A stretch of 9,731 nt of DNA from Bacteroidales bacterium UBA7569. Its GTDB lineage: Bacteria; Bacteroidota; Bacteroidia; Bacteroidales; Paludibacteraceae. This document shows positions 1 through 6,906 of the stretch, piece after piece. The notes under the pieces are model-generated. The model searched no databases. It saw nothing but the letters and a program-made list of their open reading frames with translations, and was not told the DNA's origin. The position numbers were made by a program, and so were the translations under genes. Position 1 is the stretch's first letter; every line of letters starts with the position of its first letter. Location of the stretch: the NCBI GenBank assembly GCA_002477945.1, contig DLLF01000006.1:1-9731 (forward strand). The letters run 5' to 3'.

Positions 1-1250
1 GCAACCGCTTTGCCGCCCAAGCCCTCGACAAAGGGGCATCAATGGCTATCGTCTCCAACGAAGAAGTTTACAAACAATTAGTAGCAGACTACGGAGCAGA
101 CAAAGCATATCTTCTCCCCCCCTCCTTGAGGGGGTCGGGGGGAGTCCCTGCTCTCCAGTCCCTTGCCCGTGCTTGGCGTCGCGAACTCGGTCTGCCCATC
201 ATCGGCATCACGGGCACCAACGGCAAGACGACCACCAAAGAACTTCTGGCTGCCGTCCTCTCCACCAAGTACAACATCTACTATACGCAGGGCAACCTCA
301 ACAACTCCATTGGCGTACCGCTCACCCTCCTGAGCATTACCCGTGCGCATCAGATGGCGATTGTGGAGATGGGGGCTTCGCACCCGGGCGATATACGTGA
401 ATTGGTCAATGTTGCCGAACCGGACTACGGACTCATCACCAATGTCGGACGCGCCCACTTGCAGGGCTTTGGCTCTTTCGAGGGCGTACAGCGCACCAAG
501 CGCGAACTCTACGACTACCTCCTCACCCATCACGGTTACATCTTCCGCAACACCGACAACCCCTACTTATCTCAGATGTACGAGGACGCAAAAAGAGATG
601 CAGCCGCTATCCTAACCTCCCCACACCCCGCCACAGCCGATACCCCAACTACTACGCAGCATAGTGCAGAGGGTGTAAAGACGATAGATACTTTGTATCC
701 CTCCCCCCTATGGGGGGAGCCGGAGAGGGGTTTATACCATACTGGAGTTATGCCTACCGGCACCCACCTTGTAGGCTCCTACAATGCCGAGAATATCTCT
801 GCCGCACTCTGTGTCGGTGAGTACTTTGGCATACCCCGTGAGCAAGGCTTGGAGGCGATACGTGCTTACGTTCCTACCAACAACCGCTCCCAAGCCATGG
901 ACACGGCGCACAACCACCTCATTGTGGACGCTTACAATGCCAACCCCACCTCTATGCAGGCGGCTATCAATGCCTTCACGGGCGACACCTATATCCTTGG
1001 GGCTATGCGTGAGTTGGGCGATTACAGCCATCTGGAGCACCAGAACATCGTCAATATGTTGGCGGAGCGCAAGGCGGACATGGTCTTCTTGGTCGGTGAC
1101 GAATACCGCACCACCACCTCCCCGTACCCTGTCTTCACCACAGTGGACGACCTCTGTACCTATCTCCAATCCCACCCCTTGCGCCACCGCCGCATCCTCC
1201 TCAAAGGCTCCCACTCCAACCACATGGAAACCCTCCTCCCCTACTTATAA
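1..1250 (+). CDS. murF: UDP-N-acetylmuramoyl-tripeptide--D-alanyl-D-alanine ligase (MurF), 5' end outside window
   Basis: MurF adds D-Ala-D-Ala to the UDP-MurNAc tripeptide in the cytoplasm, the last ATP-dependent step of peptidoglycan precursor synthesis. The reading frame is open from position 3 (NRFAAQALDKGAS, typical of the MurF N-terminal domain), so the ATG at 42 is internal and the true start lies upstream. The Mur-ligase P-loop GTNGKTTTKE is at 213-242. Further family signatures are EMGASHPGDI, TNVGRAHLQGFGS, HLVGSYNAEN, NNRSQAMDT, DAYNANPTSM and LGAMRELGDYSHLEH. The C-terminal domain is complete and ends at TAA 1248-1250. The gene is G+C-rich (37/60 by hand count for 181-240). Two odd stretches, PPSLRGSGGVP and SPLWGEPERGL, are encoded by G/C palindromes and look like in-frame insertions. 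The segment around the second (about 600-750) is poor in recognisable MurF sequence. Identification is secure. Confidence 0.97.
   Translation, partial: NRFAAQALDKGASMAIVSNEEVYKQLVADYGADKAYLLPPSLRGSGGVPALQSLARAWRRELGLPIIGITGTNGKTTTKELLAAVLSTKYNIYYTQGNLNNSIGVPLTLLSITRAHQMAIVEMGASHPGDIRELVNVAEPDYGLITNVGRAHLQGFGSFEGVQRTKRELYDYLLTHHGYIFRNTDNPYLSQMYEDAKRDAAAILTSPHPATADTPTTTQHSAEGVKTIDTLYPSPLWGEPERGLYHTGVMPTGTHLVGSYNAENISAALCVGEYFGIPREQGLEAIRAYVPTNNRSQAMDTAHNHLIVDAYNANPTSMQAAINAFTGDTYILGAMRELGDYSHLEHQNIVNMLAERKADMVFLVGDEYRTTTSPYPVFTTVDDLCTYLQSHPLRHRRILLKGSHSNHMETLLPYL
114..144. repeat. Palindromic element inside murF, copy 1
   Basis: The arms CTCCCCCC (114-121) and GGGGGGAG (137-144) are perfect inverted repeats around a 15-base centre that itself contains CTC-CTT-GAG. 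The element is read in frame as PPSLRGSGGVP, just before the conserved ALQSLA helix of MurF, where family members normally have only a short link. It shares its arms exactly with the element at 701-719, which suggests one repeat family. Confidence 0.6.
701..719. repeat. Palindromic element inside murF, copy 2
   Basis: The arms CTCCCCCC (701-708) and GGGGGGAG (712-719) are perfect 8-base inverted repeats with a three-base loop, TAT. They are identical to the arms at 114-144. The element is read in frame as part of SPLWGEPERGL, in a poorly conserved segment before HLVGSYNAEN. G-rich sequence continues to about 730, so the repeat unit may be longer than the palindrome. Confidence 0.55.
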
Positions 1251-1288
1251 ACCACTCAAGCCAACTATAATAGAATATGACACGATTG

Positions 1289-1333
1289 ATAGGGCAAATA
1301 ACGGAGATTCACACTTTCCTTTATTTGCCCTAT
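1289..1333 (+). terminator. Strong hairpin after murF, possible terminator
   Basis: TAGGGCAAATAA (1290-1301) is perfectly complementary to TTATTTGCCCTA (1321-1332), with one more A-T pair outside and a likely inner extension (GGAGA against TTTCC). The hairpin starts 39 bases after the murF stop codon. The sequence after it (TTTGTCTTATTGG) is only moderately T-rich, so termination is plausible but not proven. Its 3' arm is also the first unit of a 9-bp repeat array, so the hairpin could simply be a by-product of an inverted repeat copy. Confidence 0.45.
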
Positions 1334-1401
1334 TTGTCTTATTGGACATATTCGCCCTATCCGTCCTATTCGTCTTATTCGCCCCATTAGGTTTATCAGT
1401 C
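1321..1401. repeat. 9-bp tandem repeat array A
   Basis: About nine degenerate units of the form YTATTCGYC follow one another in register, for example TTATTTGCC, CTATTTGTC, CTATTCGTC and TTATTCGCC. The 9-bp period gives three-residue periodic leucine/phenylalanine-rich peptides in all forward frames. This explains the open frame across murF's end, which should not be taken for a gene. The same unit recurs at 1715-1777. Confidence 0.75.
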
Positions 1402-1456
1402 ATCAGGCTTTATCATCCTAATTCATATTCCCCTTATTCCCTTCCCCAAAAACTGT

Positions 1457-1485
1457 CCCCTAACCCCTAATCCCTAATCCCTAAT
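1457..1485. repeat. CCCTAAT heptamer repeat
   Basis: Four consecutive units (CCCCTAA, CCCCTAAT, CCCTAAT, CCCTAAT) form a short microsatellite, and a stray CCCTAAT follows at 1673-1679. No coding role is visible. Confidence 0.65.
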
Positions 1486-1526
1486 CTCCCCTCATCTTCC
1501 TCGGAACAACTACTTATGATAAGCAG

Positions 1527-1603
1527 AACATACATAGAACATACGTAGAGCATACATAGAACATAACCGATACATAGACAATAGATAGCCGATAGATATG
1601 AAT
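1527..1603. repeat. 11-bp period repeat array
   Basis: Three near-identical units, AACATACATAG, AACATACGTAG and AGCATACATAG, occupy 1527-1559. Four more decayed units of the same length run to about 1603 (AACATAACCGA, TACATAGACAA, TAGATAGCCGA, TAGATATGAAT). The period is close to one helical turn, so the A/T steps lie on one face of the DNA. No open frame of note crosses it. Confidence 0.6.
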
Positions 1604-1649
1604 ACTTTCGTAATACTTTGCAGCGCACCAAACCCTACCCATATCATAC

Positions 1650-1670
1650 CTCTCTACTCTCTACTCTCCA
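1650..1670. repeat. CTCTCTA heptamer repeat
   Basis: Two exact CTCTCTA units and a third with one change (CTCTCCA) lie in tandem. This is a short microsatellite in the non-coding region between murF and the operon promoter. Confidence 0.6.
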
Positions 1671-1693
1671 ATCCCTAATATCGTTTCTTAGCA

Positions 1694-1710
1694 GGGCGAT
1701 ACTATCGCCC
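1694..1710. repeat. Perfect palindrome, 8-bp arms
   Basis: GGGCGATA and TATCGCCC are perfect inverted repeats around a single C. There is no T-run on either side, so it is not a clear terminator. It could be a protein-binding site or part of the repeat cluster that continues in array B five bases downstream. Confidence 0.45.
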
Positions 1711-1714
1711 GCCC

Positions 1715-1777
1715 CTTATTAGTCTTATTCGCCCTATTTGCCTTATCGGACCTATTTGTCCCATTAGCCCTATTCTC
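1715..1777. repeat. 9-bp tandem repeat array B
   Basis: Seven units similar to array A lie in register: CTTATTAGT, CTTATTCGC, CCTATTTGC, CTTATCGGA, CCTATTTGT, CCCATTAGC and CCTATTCTC. Arrays A and B have the same orientation and bracket the other repeats of this intergenic stretch. Confidence 0.7.
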
Positions 1778-1808
1778 CTCAAAAACGCCCACACATCTTT
1801 TACCATTA

Positions 1809-1839
1809 TTGCACAATTCCACAAAAAGTATTATCTTTG
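1809..1839 (+). promoter_or_regulatory. Promoter of the vWA/tubulin-like operon
   Basis: TATCTTTG at 1832-1839 matches the Bacteroidetes primary-sigma -7 element TAnnTTTG. TTG at 1809-1811 stands 20 bases upstream, at the place of the -33 element. Transcription would start near 1846, about 360 bases before the preferred start of the first gene. The downstream genes are tightly spaced and no other promoter is evident before 9478, so this one probably drives all five. Confidence 0.65.
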
Positions 1840-1845
1840 CAGCGC

Positions 1846-2203
1846 AAAGTCACGGAGGTAACTCCACAAACCAAGCAAAAACAAACAATAAACAACAACT
1901 TAAAAACAAAATCAGCCTATGAGCAACGAGCGGTAGGACCGCGTGACATACATATTTGACCCAGTGTTATAAGCCGAACTTGAGTTACCTGGAAACTTCG
2001 ACAACTTTCAGTAAACTTCTTACATTTTCAAGCAAAAGCCCAAGCACTCGCGCCTACGGCGTGAGCTTTTGCGTAGATATTTGAAAATGTAAGGTAGTCG
2101 AAGACCTCAGGCAACTCAAATGAAGCGAACGAAAGTTCACGCTTTGATTTTGTATATACTTGTCGCAAAAGAAGAACAAATAACAACTAAACAAATAATA
2201 GAT
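1846..2203 (+). other. Long 5' leader of the operon
   Basis: This stretch of about 360 bases holds no convincing gene. After the predicted transcription start come a small hairpin GGAG-GTAA-CTCC (1854-1865), an A-rich unstructured segment (about 1866-1910), a hairpin GCGGT-AGG-ACCGC (1930-1942), the large fold at 1980-2119, and a GAAA-capped hairpin at 2123-2144. The ordered helices, GNRA-type loop and length suggest a leader RNA that does something, such as attenuation or ligand or protein binding. I match it to no known riboswitch. Confidence 0.5.
1980..2144 (+). promoter_or_regulatory. Large imperfect RNA hairpin plus GAAA-loop hairpin
   Basis: Five successive helices close on one another. 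TTGAGTT (1980-1986) pairs with AACTCAA (2113-2119). CCTG (1988-1991) pairs with CAGG (2108-2111). CTTCGAC (1996-2002) pairs with GTCGAAG (2097-2103). CTTACATTTTCAA (2019-2031) pairs with TTGAAAATGTAAG (2081-2093). GCAAAAGC (2032-2039) pairs with GCTTTTGC (2065-2072). A terminal stem-loop CTCGCGCC-TAC-GGCGTGAG (2047-2065) competes for one base. Directly after, AAGCGAAC (2123-2130) and GTT plus CGCTT (2135-2144) enclose a GAAA loop. No direct repeats flank it, and no reverse transcriptase or integrase is nearby. The fold covers the ATG at 2120, which argues against that start codon. Confidence 0.55.
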
Positions 2204-2695
2204 ATGAAAGAACAGCAAATCAAAAAACCTATGCTCCTGCAACAATCATCGTATGGTACAAAACGCAAACATAGTAAATTCTTCTGCGAACTCTTATCCT
2301 GTAGTATGAAGCGTGCATTTATGGTGTGGCTTTTACTTGCTGGCGGTATATGTGCTTTTGCGGAGAGTGCACAGATTACATTCGCAAATCATTCGGAAAG
2401 AAGTATAACGGTAAAGGTGATGAAGTATAGCGGTGGTTTGTATTCAACAGTATATGTAGGTCCTAAATCATCACGTACAATATACATCGGTCAACAAGGA
2501 TATTACTATACAAAGACCAAGGCGGAAAAAACATTATGCGAAACTATCTACTCCAAAGATGACGCATTTTTTGTACAAAACAACTCACAAGGGTATTCTG
2601 TATTAGAGATAACCTACTGGATACAAGAGAGCAAATACCCGCAATCATCAGGAACACGTATATCAAAATCAGAATTTGACAACGACAGCAAGTAA
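2204..2695 (+). CDS. Small exported protein, first gene of the operon, family unknown
   Basis: I do not recognise this protein. Three in-frame ATGs are possible. The one at 2120 lies in the folded leader. The one at 2204 follows A-rich sequence (AACTAAACAAATAATAGAT), the usual Bacteroidetes context, and gives 163 residues. The one at 2306 gives 129 residues beginning with a textbook signal peptide (MKRAFMVWLLLAGGICAFA, cleavage probably after AFA). I annotate 2204, but 2306 is almost as likely, because a signal with 34 extra residues in front is unusual. The mature part, ESAQITFANHSERSITVKV onwards, alternates polar and hydrophobic residues, is rich in Tyr, Ser and Thr, and looks like a small beta-sandwich. 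It has no cysteine pair and no lipobox. It would be periplasmic or surface-exposed, possibly a partner of the vWA domain encoded five bases downstream. Confidence 0.75.
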   Translation: MKEQQIKKPMLLQQSSYGTKRKHSKFFCELLSCSMKRAFMVWLLLAGGICAFAESAQITFANHSERSITVKVMKYSGGLYSTVYVGPKSSRTIYIGQQGYYYTKTKAEKTLCETIYSKDDAFFVQNNSQGYSVLEITYWIQESKYPQSSGTRISKSEFDNDSK

Positions 2696-2700
2696 CACTT

Positions 2701-4086
2701 ATGTATATGAAGAAACTTGTTTCAACCTTACTATGGGGCATTTGCTTATCCCATTCAATATCAGCACAAGATAAGATAGCCCCCTCTCTGCAAGACTATG
2801 TGGAGTTAAAGGAACGTCGTGTGTACTATGTTGATGTTACTGCTTCTATGACAAGTTATAATGGCAGTGAGGATATCTGGAATAGTGTCACACAGAATCT
2901 TAAAAAAGCAATAGACAATGTACAGGACGAAAGTACGGAAATTGTGATAAAGACATTCACAGATGCTGACAATCCAATAACTGCCATTGTGTCTAAATAT
3001 GCTACAAAGGACGGAAAGGAAGCCTTAAAAGATACTATAGACAAAATTGACCCGAGCCAAAATACACAATGTCATACGGATATATTCCTACCTTTTGACG
3101 ATTTCTATAAGCACGAAATCCATAAAACAAAGGTCAATTATTTTTTCCTAATGACCGATGGACGACAATACTCCAAACGGACGGGGCAATTGACAAAAGC
3201 AATTAACAGGTGGAATACCGAAACCAAGAATGGGGAAAAACATATTTACGGCTTTTATGTCATGCTGTGCGATGGTGCGCATTTAGCCCCTGCAGATTCT
3301 CTATGTATGGCTGCACAAAAACATTTGTGGGGAGTTCAATCTGCCAGTGTGGATATTAATCTTATTCGCCCGAAGAAAAGTAAGTTTGTTTGTGATATCC
3401 GTCAAAAAGATTCTAAACGCTATATTGATATTCCAATGAGTGGAAATATCAATCATGCAGGGCTTTCAATTAGCGGCGAGAACGAATTCTGTAGGGTGGA
3501 TACCTTCGAAATAAAAGACAATAGTATTCGTGTGTATTTTGCAAATAAGAAACATCTTACGCAGATACCTAAAATAAGTACTATGGACAATATAACCATT
3601 TCTCAACCTCAAGGCGAGTACGATTTCTTGCTCACGGACAAGGTGGCTGTAACTTGTGACAATCTGACGCCATGGGCTAAAATAGGCATTTGCATAGGTT
3701 CATTTGTCCTGCTATTGTTGTTGATATGGTTTTTACTTGTGAAGCCTTCTAAATATCGCACATTCAAGACATTTAGGAAACAGGTGTTGATAAAGCAAAA
3801 CGGACGTATTACAAAACAACAAAATGTTGTGTTTACAAGAGCACGTATGGTTATTTTTGCGGATAAAAGGAGACATCAATCTATCTTAAACAAAGTATTT
3901 ACCGGGAAGATTATCACATTTGTATTTCCTGAATTTACAAATCCGATTACTTTTAAGCCCACACGCAATAGGAAAAATTCGTATATGAGCGGAATAGGCT
4001 ATTCTGTAAGTCAGAGCCCTATTCCAAGGAATGGTATAGTAACGGTTACAAACCAGCAATTATCTTTGGAAATAACATTAAATTAG
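2701..4086 (+). CDS. Membrane-anchored vWA-domain protein
   Basis: The protein has an N-terminal signal peptide (MKKLVSTLLWGICLSHSISA then QDK), a von Willebrand A domain, a poorly recognised middle region, one membrane span at about residues 326-347 (a run of Leu, Ile, Phe and Val after WAKIG), and a basic tail of about 114 residues. The vWA domain begins with the metal-site motif DVTAS (residues 45-49; the canonical form is DxSxS, here Thr in the middle). It continues with a candidate metal-site Thr at 126 (HTDI) and with MTDGR (151-155), where the Asp is expected. The signal peptide and the lysine- and arginine-rich segment after the span place the vWA domain in the periplasm and the tail in the cytoplasm. 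ATG 2707 gives a cleaner signal peptide than 2701. The next gene starts six bases after the stop. A sensor or adhesion role coupled to the tubulin-like protein is inference. Confidence 0.88.
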   Translation: MYMKKLVSTLLWGICLSHSISAQDKIAPSLQDYVELKERRVYYVDVTASMTSYNGSEDIWNSVTQNLKKAIDNVQDESTEIVIKTFTDADNPITAIVSKYATKDGKEALKDTIDKIDPSQNTQCHTDIFLPFDDFYKHEIHKTKVNYFFLMTDGRQYSKRTGQLTKAINRWNTETKNGEKHIYGFYVMLCDGAHLAPADSLCMAAQKHLWGVQSASVDINLIRPKKSKFVCDIRQKDSKRYIDIPMSGNINHAGLSISGENEFCRVDTFEIKDNSIRVYFANKKHLTQIPKISTMDNITISQPQGEYDFLLTDKVAVTCDNLTPWAKIGICIGSFVLLLLLIWFLLVKPSKYRTFKTFRKQVLIKQNGRITKQQNVVFTRARMVIFADKRRHQSILNKVFTGKIITFVFPEFTNPITFKPTRNRKNSYMSGIGYSVSQSPIPRNGIVTVTNQQLSLEITLN

Positions 4087-4092
4087 ATATTT

Positions 4093-6894
4093 ATGGAAAA
4101 GATCAAACTTAAAAAGACCCTCTATGTAGGTCTTGGCGGAACGGGTGTATCTACTCTTCTACGAGTTAAAAAATGTTTTGTTGACAGTTATGGAGAAATT
4201 CCTCCTATGATTGGCTTTCTTGCTATAGATACAGACAACTCCGCATTCAACAAAGAAGTAACCAGTAATCTGAACAAAAAGATTAAACTGGAACAGAGTG
4301 AATTATTAGTATGCACCGTTAAACGTGCGTTAGATGTATACAAGAATAATCCTCGTCAATATGATTGGGTTCCCGCTAATAATGTGAGCAAACTCAGTTC
4401 TATTGCGGGGCAAGGTGCAGGGCAGGTACGTTCCAATGGCAGGTTTATCGCATATTATAACTATAAGCAGATAGAAGATAGCATTAAAACAGCCATTACC
4501 CATATCAATCAGCACCTTCCGGCAGAGTCCCTCTATGCAGTAGATACAAATAGAGATAGCATAGAATTTCCGATAACGGTTCATGTATTCTCATCTGTTG
4601 CCGGTGGTACCGGTAGTGGTATGATTGTAGATGTATTGTGCCTTATAAATAAAGCCATAAACAGTTTGGCTCTACAATTTGATTTATACCCGTGGCTTGT
4701 TTTGCCAGAGATATTCAAAGCGATGAACACAGGACCTGCGATGGCTAATGTGCTGTATAATGCGTATGGGACTTTACGAACATTGGATTATATTCAACAC
4801 CTCGATCCAAAAGAACCTGCCATCAATTTCGGATACACAAAAATAAACGAACGCTTGTTCCGATATGCATATCTGATAAACAATTACAATCAAGCAGGAG
4901 TGGCATTTGATAAAATCGAAGATATCTTAGATGTGATTGCCAAGAGTGCCTTTCTGCCGGCAAACCGTATGGGCGATGACTTGACTTCTCCTTTTGATAA
5001 TATCAAAAACCAACAAGATGGTGGGGTATATGATATTAAAGATAAGAAAGCATGGGCAGCATCATCCGGCAGTGCAGAACTCTTATACGATAGTCAAGCA
5101 GTCGGACGCGCAACGGCATATCGTATAATCTCGCAACTATGTAATTCTATGATTGGCGGATTGCATGATGGTACGCAATATGCCAATAATTTTGTGGATC
5201 ACCAAGAAGTACTCATTCGCGAGAATAATGGTAGAAATGATGTTATTGATGCTTTGCTCAATCCCGCACCGGAATATATACTTACTATTGATGAGAGCAC
5301 TCAAACAGCAAATATACAATCTTGTATTGATTACAACACCGGTCAACGTATTCAAGGTAGTCTGTCTAATGCATTAACCACAAAAATAACTGCAGTCAAG
5401 AACCTCTTTGACCAGCAGGTGGCAGACATATTAGACAACACAAATAGTGGTTGTTTATCACAAGCCAAGGCATTTATATCGGCACTACGCACCATTATCG
5501 CATTGTGCAATGACGAAATGCGAACCGAGCAAGAAGAACTCAACAAGAAAAATACTCAACCGGTTCAATGGAACAGTTATATCAGACAACTGCCGAAAAG
5601 AGGTATATCTTCTATTCTTAGTAGTACAAAATACGATGAAGATGCTGCCGAAGCATTGGTGCAAGCCCTAAACGAGCGTATCACCAACCTACGCGAGGAG
5701 CAACGCCGTTTGTGGGCTATTCGCTTTTACAACGACCTTGATGCATATGTTGCCGAGAAAGAAAATCAATTGCTCAATCTTATATCCTATATCAGCAATG
5801 TACAAGAGGTGTTCCGTAACAAATTGCTAACTCAGCAACAGTTGTCTTCATCGACATCGAAATTCCAAATCTTTTTGCATAAAGACGATGTTAATGCTTT
5901 GGGGATGTATAATATCGATGAAGCAACAAAAGCAGACTTCCATCAGTATTTCAAGTCCAACGGCGGGATCGCCGCATGGATGACACTGTCTAACAAACAA
6001 ATCACAGAGCAGATGTTTGGCTTTGCAAAACAAACTATCGCAGTCCAAAATGCAGTCAATGTGAGCATAGATGATGTTTTGTGCAAAATGTCACCCAATG
6101 ATGTGCAAATGTATCTTGAGCAACTCAAAACATTGGCTTCACCGTTATGGACATATAATATGCAAGGTTTCAAAAGTTCTGCACAAGAAATGGATAGATT
6201 TGCCATTGTGGGTGTAGGAAACAGGGACACCTCATACATTGGAACCGATTCAAAATTTAGTAAGTTTTTTAATATAGGAACAAATTCGGCTTCCTTTGCT
6301 TCTACCAATCAGCACGACCGCATATATTTGTTGGTGGTCGAAGATTTGCTACCGGTTTATGCAGTCAACAATTTTTCTTCTTATGAAAGTGACTATAATC
6401 TAAAGACAGCAAGTGGCTTAAAATTAGACTGCTATATTGATGAGAAACTGAATAACCGTATCAATTCTGAAAATTTCCGTCTATTGCCGACCATAGAGCA
6501 GGACAATGTACTTCAACTATGGGTATATGCTTTTGTCTTCGGTTATGCTCATTTTGATACAAACAGCGGCAAGTATTGGATTAAATCTACCAAACGAGGA
6601 AGTGCCATTCACCAATACCGTTTTGATTTAGGAACCCAACGTGATGTTGCGTATGATATTTTCAAATCGGAAGGGCTATACAAAGAGATAGAGTCCAACA
6701 TGAACAAACGTATTCAGCATGAAGGGAATGATGTAATCAAACAGAAAGTGGATGAAATACGACAATCAGGAACTTACCTTGATGAATATGCACAATTAAG
6801 CCCTATCGAAAAATCACAATTGGAAGAACCTAAATTCAAATCTGTGCTATCTTTGGTGGAGCAAGAGTGTCAACTGATGAGTGCAGAGTATTAA
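4093..6894 (+). CDS. Tubulin/FtsZ-superfamily protein (tubulin-like family), 933 aa
   Basis: The N-terminal third has the loops of a tubulin/FtsZ nucleotide-binding fold. GLGGTG (residues 13-18) opens the first strand, AIDTDNSAF (44-52) matches the FtsZ loop with NTD, and GQGAGQVR (106-113) is a glycine-rich loop. AGGTGSG (170-176) is an exact match to the tubulin signature [SAG]GGTG[SA]G. This pattern, and a length well beyond the roughly 400 residues of FtsZ, fits the tubulin-like family of Pfam PF13809. The later part is mostly helical, with a probable coiled coil near 520-585. I could not place the catalytic T7 loop (NxDxxD in FtsZ) with confidence, so GTP hydrolysis is not assured. There is no signal peptide, so it is cytosolic. 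It sits 6 bases after the vWA gene and 12 before the 688-aa gene. The 2010 description of such families proposed membrane remodelling with a vWA partner. A true division role is unlikely. Confidence 0.9.
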   Translation: MEKIKLKKTLYVGLGGTGVSTLLRVKKCFVDSYGEIPPMIGFLAIDTDNSAFNKEVTSNLNKKIKLEQSELLVCTVKRALDVYKNNPRQYDWVPANNVSKLSSIAGQGAGQVRSNGRFIAYYNYKQIEDSIKTAITHINQHLPAESLYAVDTNRDSIEFPITVHVFSSVAGGTGSGMIVDVLCLINKAINSLALQFDLYPWLVLPEIFKAMNTGPAMANVLYNAYGTLRTLDYIQHLDPKEPAINFGYTKINERLFRYAYLINNYNQAGVAFDKIEDILDVIAKSAFLPANRMGDDLTSPFDNIKNQQDGGVYDIKDKKAWAASSGSAELLYDSQAVGRATAYRIISQLCNSMIGGLHDGTQYANNFVDHQEVLIRENNGRNDVIDALLNPAPEYILTIDESTQTANIQSCIDYNTGQRIQGSLSNALTTKITAVKNLFDQQVADILDNTNSGCLSQAKAFISALRTIIALCNDEMRTEQEELNKKNTQPVQWNSYIRQLPKRGISSILSSTKYDEDAAEALVQALNERITNLREEQRRLWAIRFYNDLDAYVAEKENQLLNLISYISNVQEVFRNKLLTQQQLSSSTSKFQIFLHKDDVNALGMYNIDEATKADFHQYFKSNGGIAAWMTLSNKQITEQMFGFAKQTIAVQNAVNVSIDDVLCKMSPNDVQMYLEQLKTLASPLWTYNMQGFKSSAQEMDRFAIVGVGNRDTSYIGTDSKFSKFFNIGTNSASFASTNQHDRIYLLVVEDLLPVYAVNNFSSYESDYNLKTASGLKLDCYIDEKLNNRINSENFRLLPTIEQDNVLQLWVYAFVFGYAHFDTNSGKYWIKSTKRGSAIHQYRFDLGTQRDVAYDIFKSEGLYKEIESNMNKRIQHEGNDVIKQKVDEIRQSGTYLDEYAQLSPIEKSQLEEPKFKSVLSLVEQECQLMSAEY

Positions 6895-6906
6895 CATTGT
6901 GTTACT

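Noticed and set aside
784..1470. A 228-codon open frame overlapping the end of murF.
   Set aside because: It runs in another frame through well-conserved murF codons and then through the 9-bp array, whose period keeps all frames open. Its Leu/Phe-rich tail is a repeat translation.
1611..1627. A second promoter-like sequence (TACTTTGCAGCGCA) that shares CTTTGCAGCGCA with the true promoter at 1832-1846.
   Set aside because: The spacing between TA and TTTG is wrong and no -33 element is found 19-21 bases upstream. It may be a decayed copy.
1919..1936. A five-codon frame (MSNER, stop) in the leader that could be a regulatory upstream peptide.
   Set aside because: It has no runs of one amino acid and no clear ribosome site, and so short a frame is expected by chance.
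1980..2119. Integron attC site or retron msr-msd.
   Set aside because: The ends do not fit the RYYYAAC and GTTRRRY sites, and no integrase or reverse transcriptase gene is in the window.
2120..2203. Upstream start of the first operon gene at ATG 2120.
   Set aside because: The ATG lies between two stable helices of the leader, and the 28 codons it adds come before an already long region ahead of the signal peptide.
2054..2245. A 63-codon minus-strand frame rich in Phe and Leu.
   Set aside because: It covers the hairpin and the A-rich leader read backwards, and it has no promoter or partner gene.
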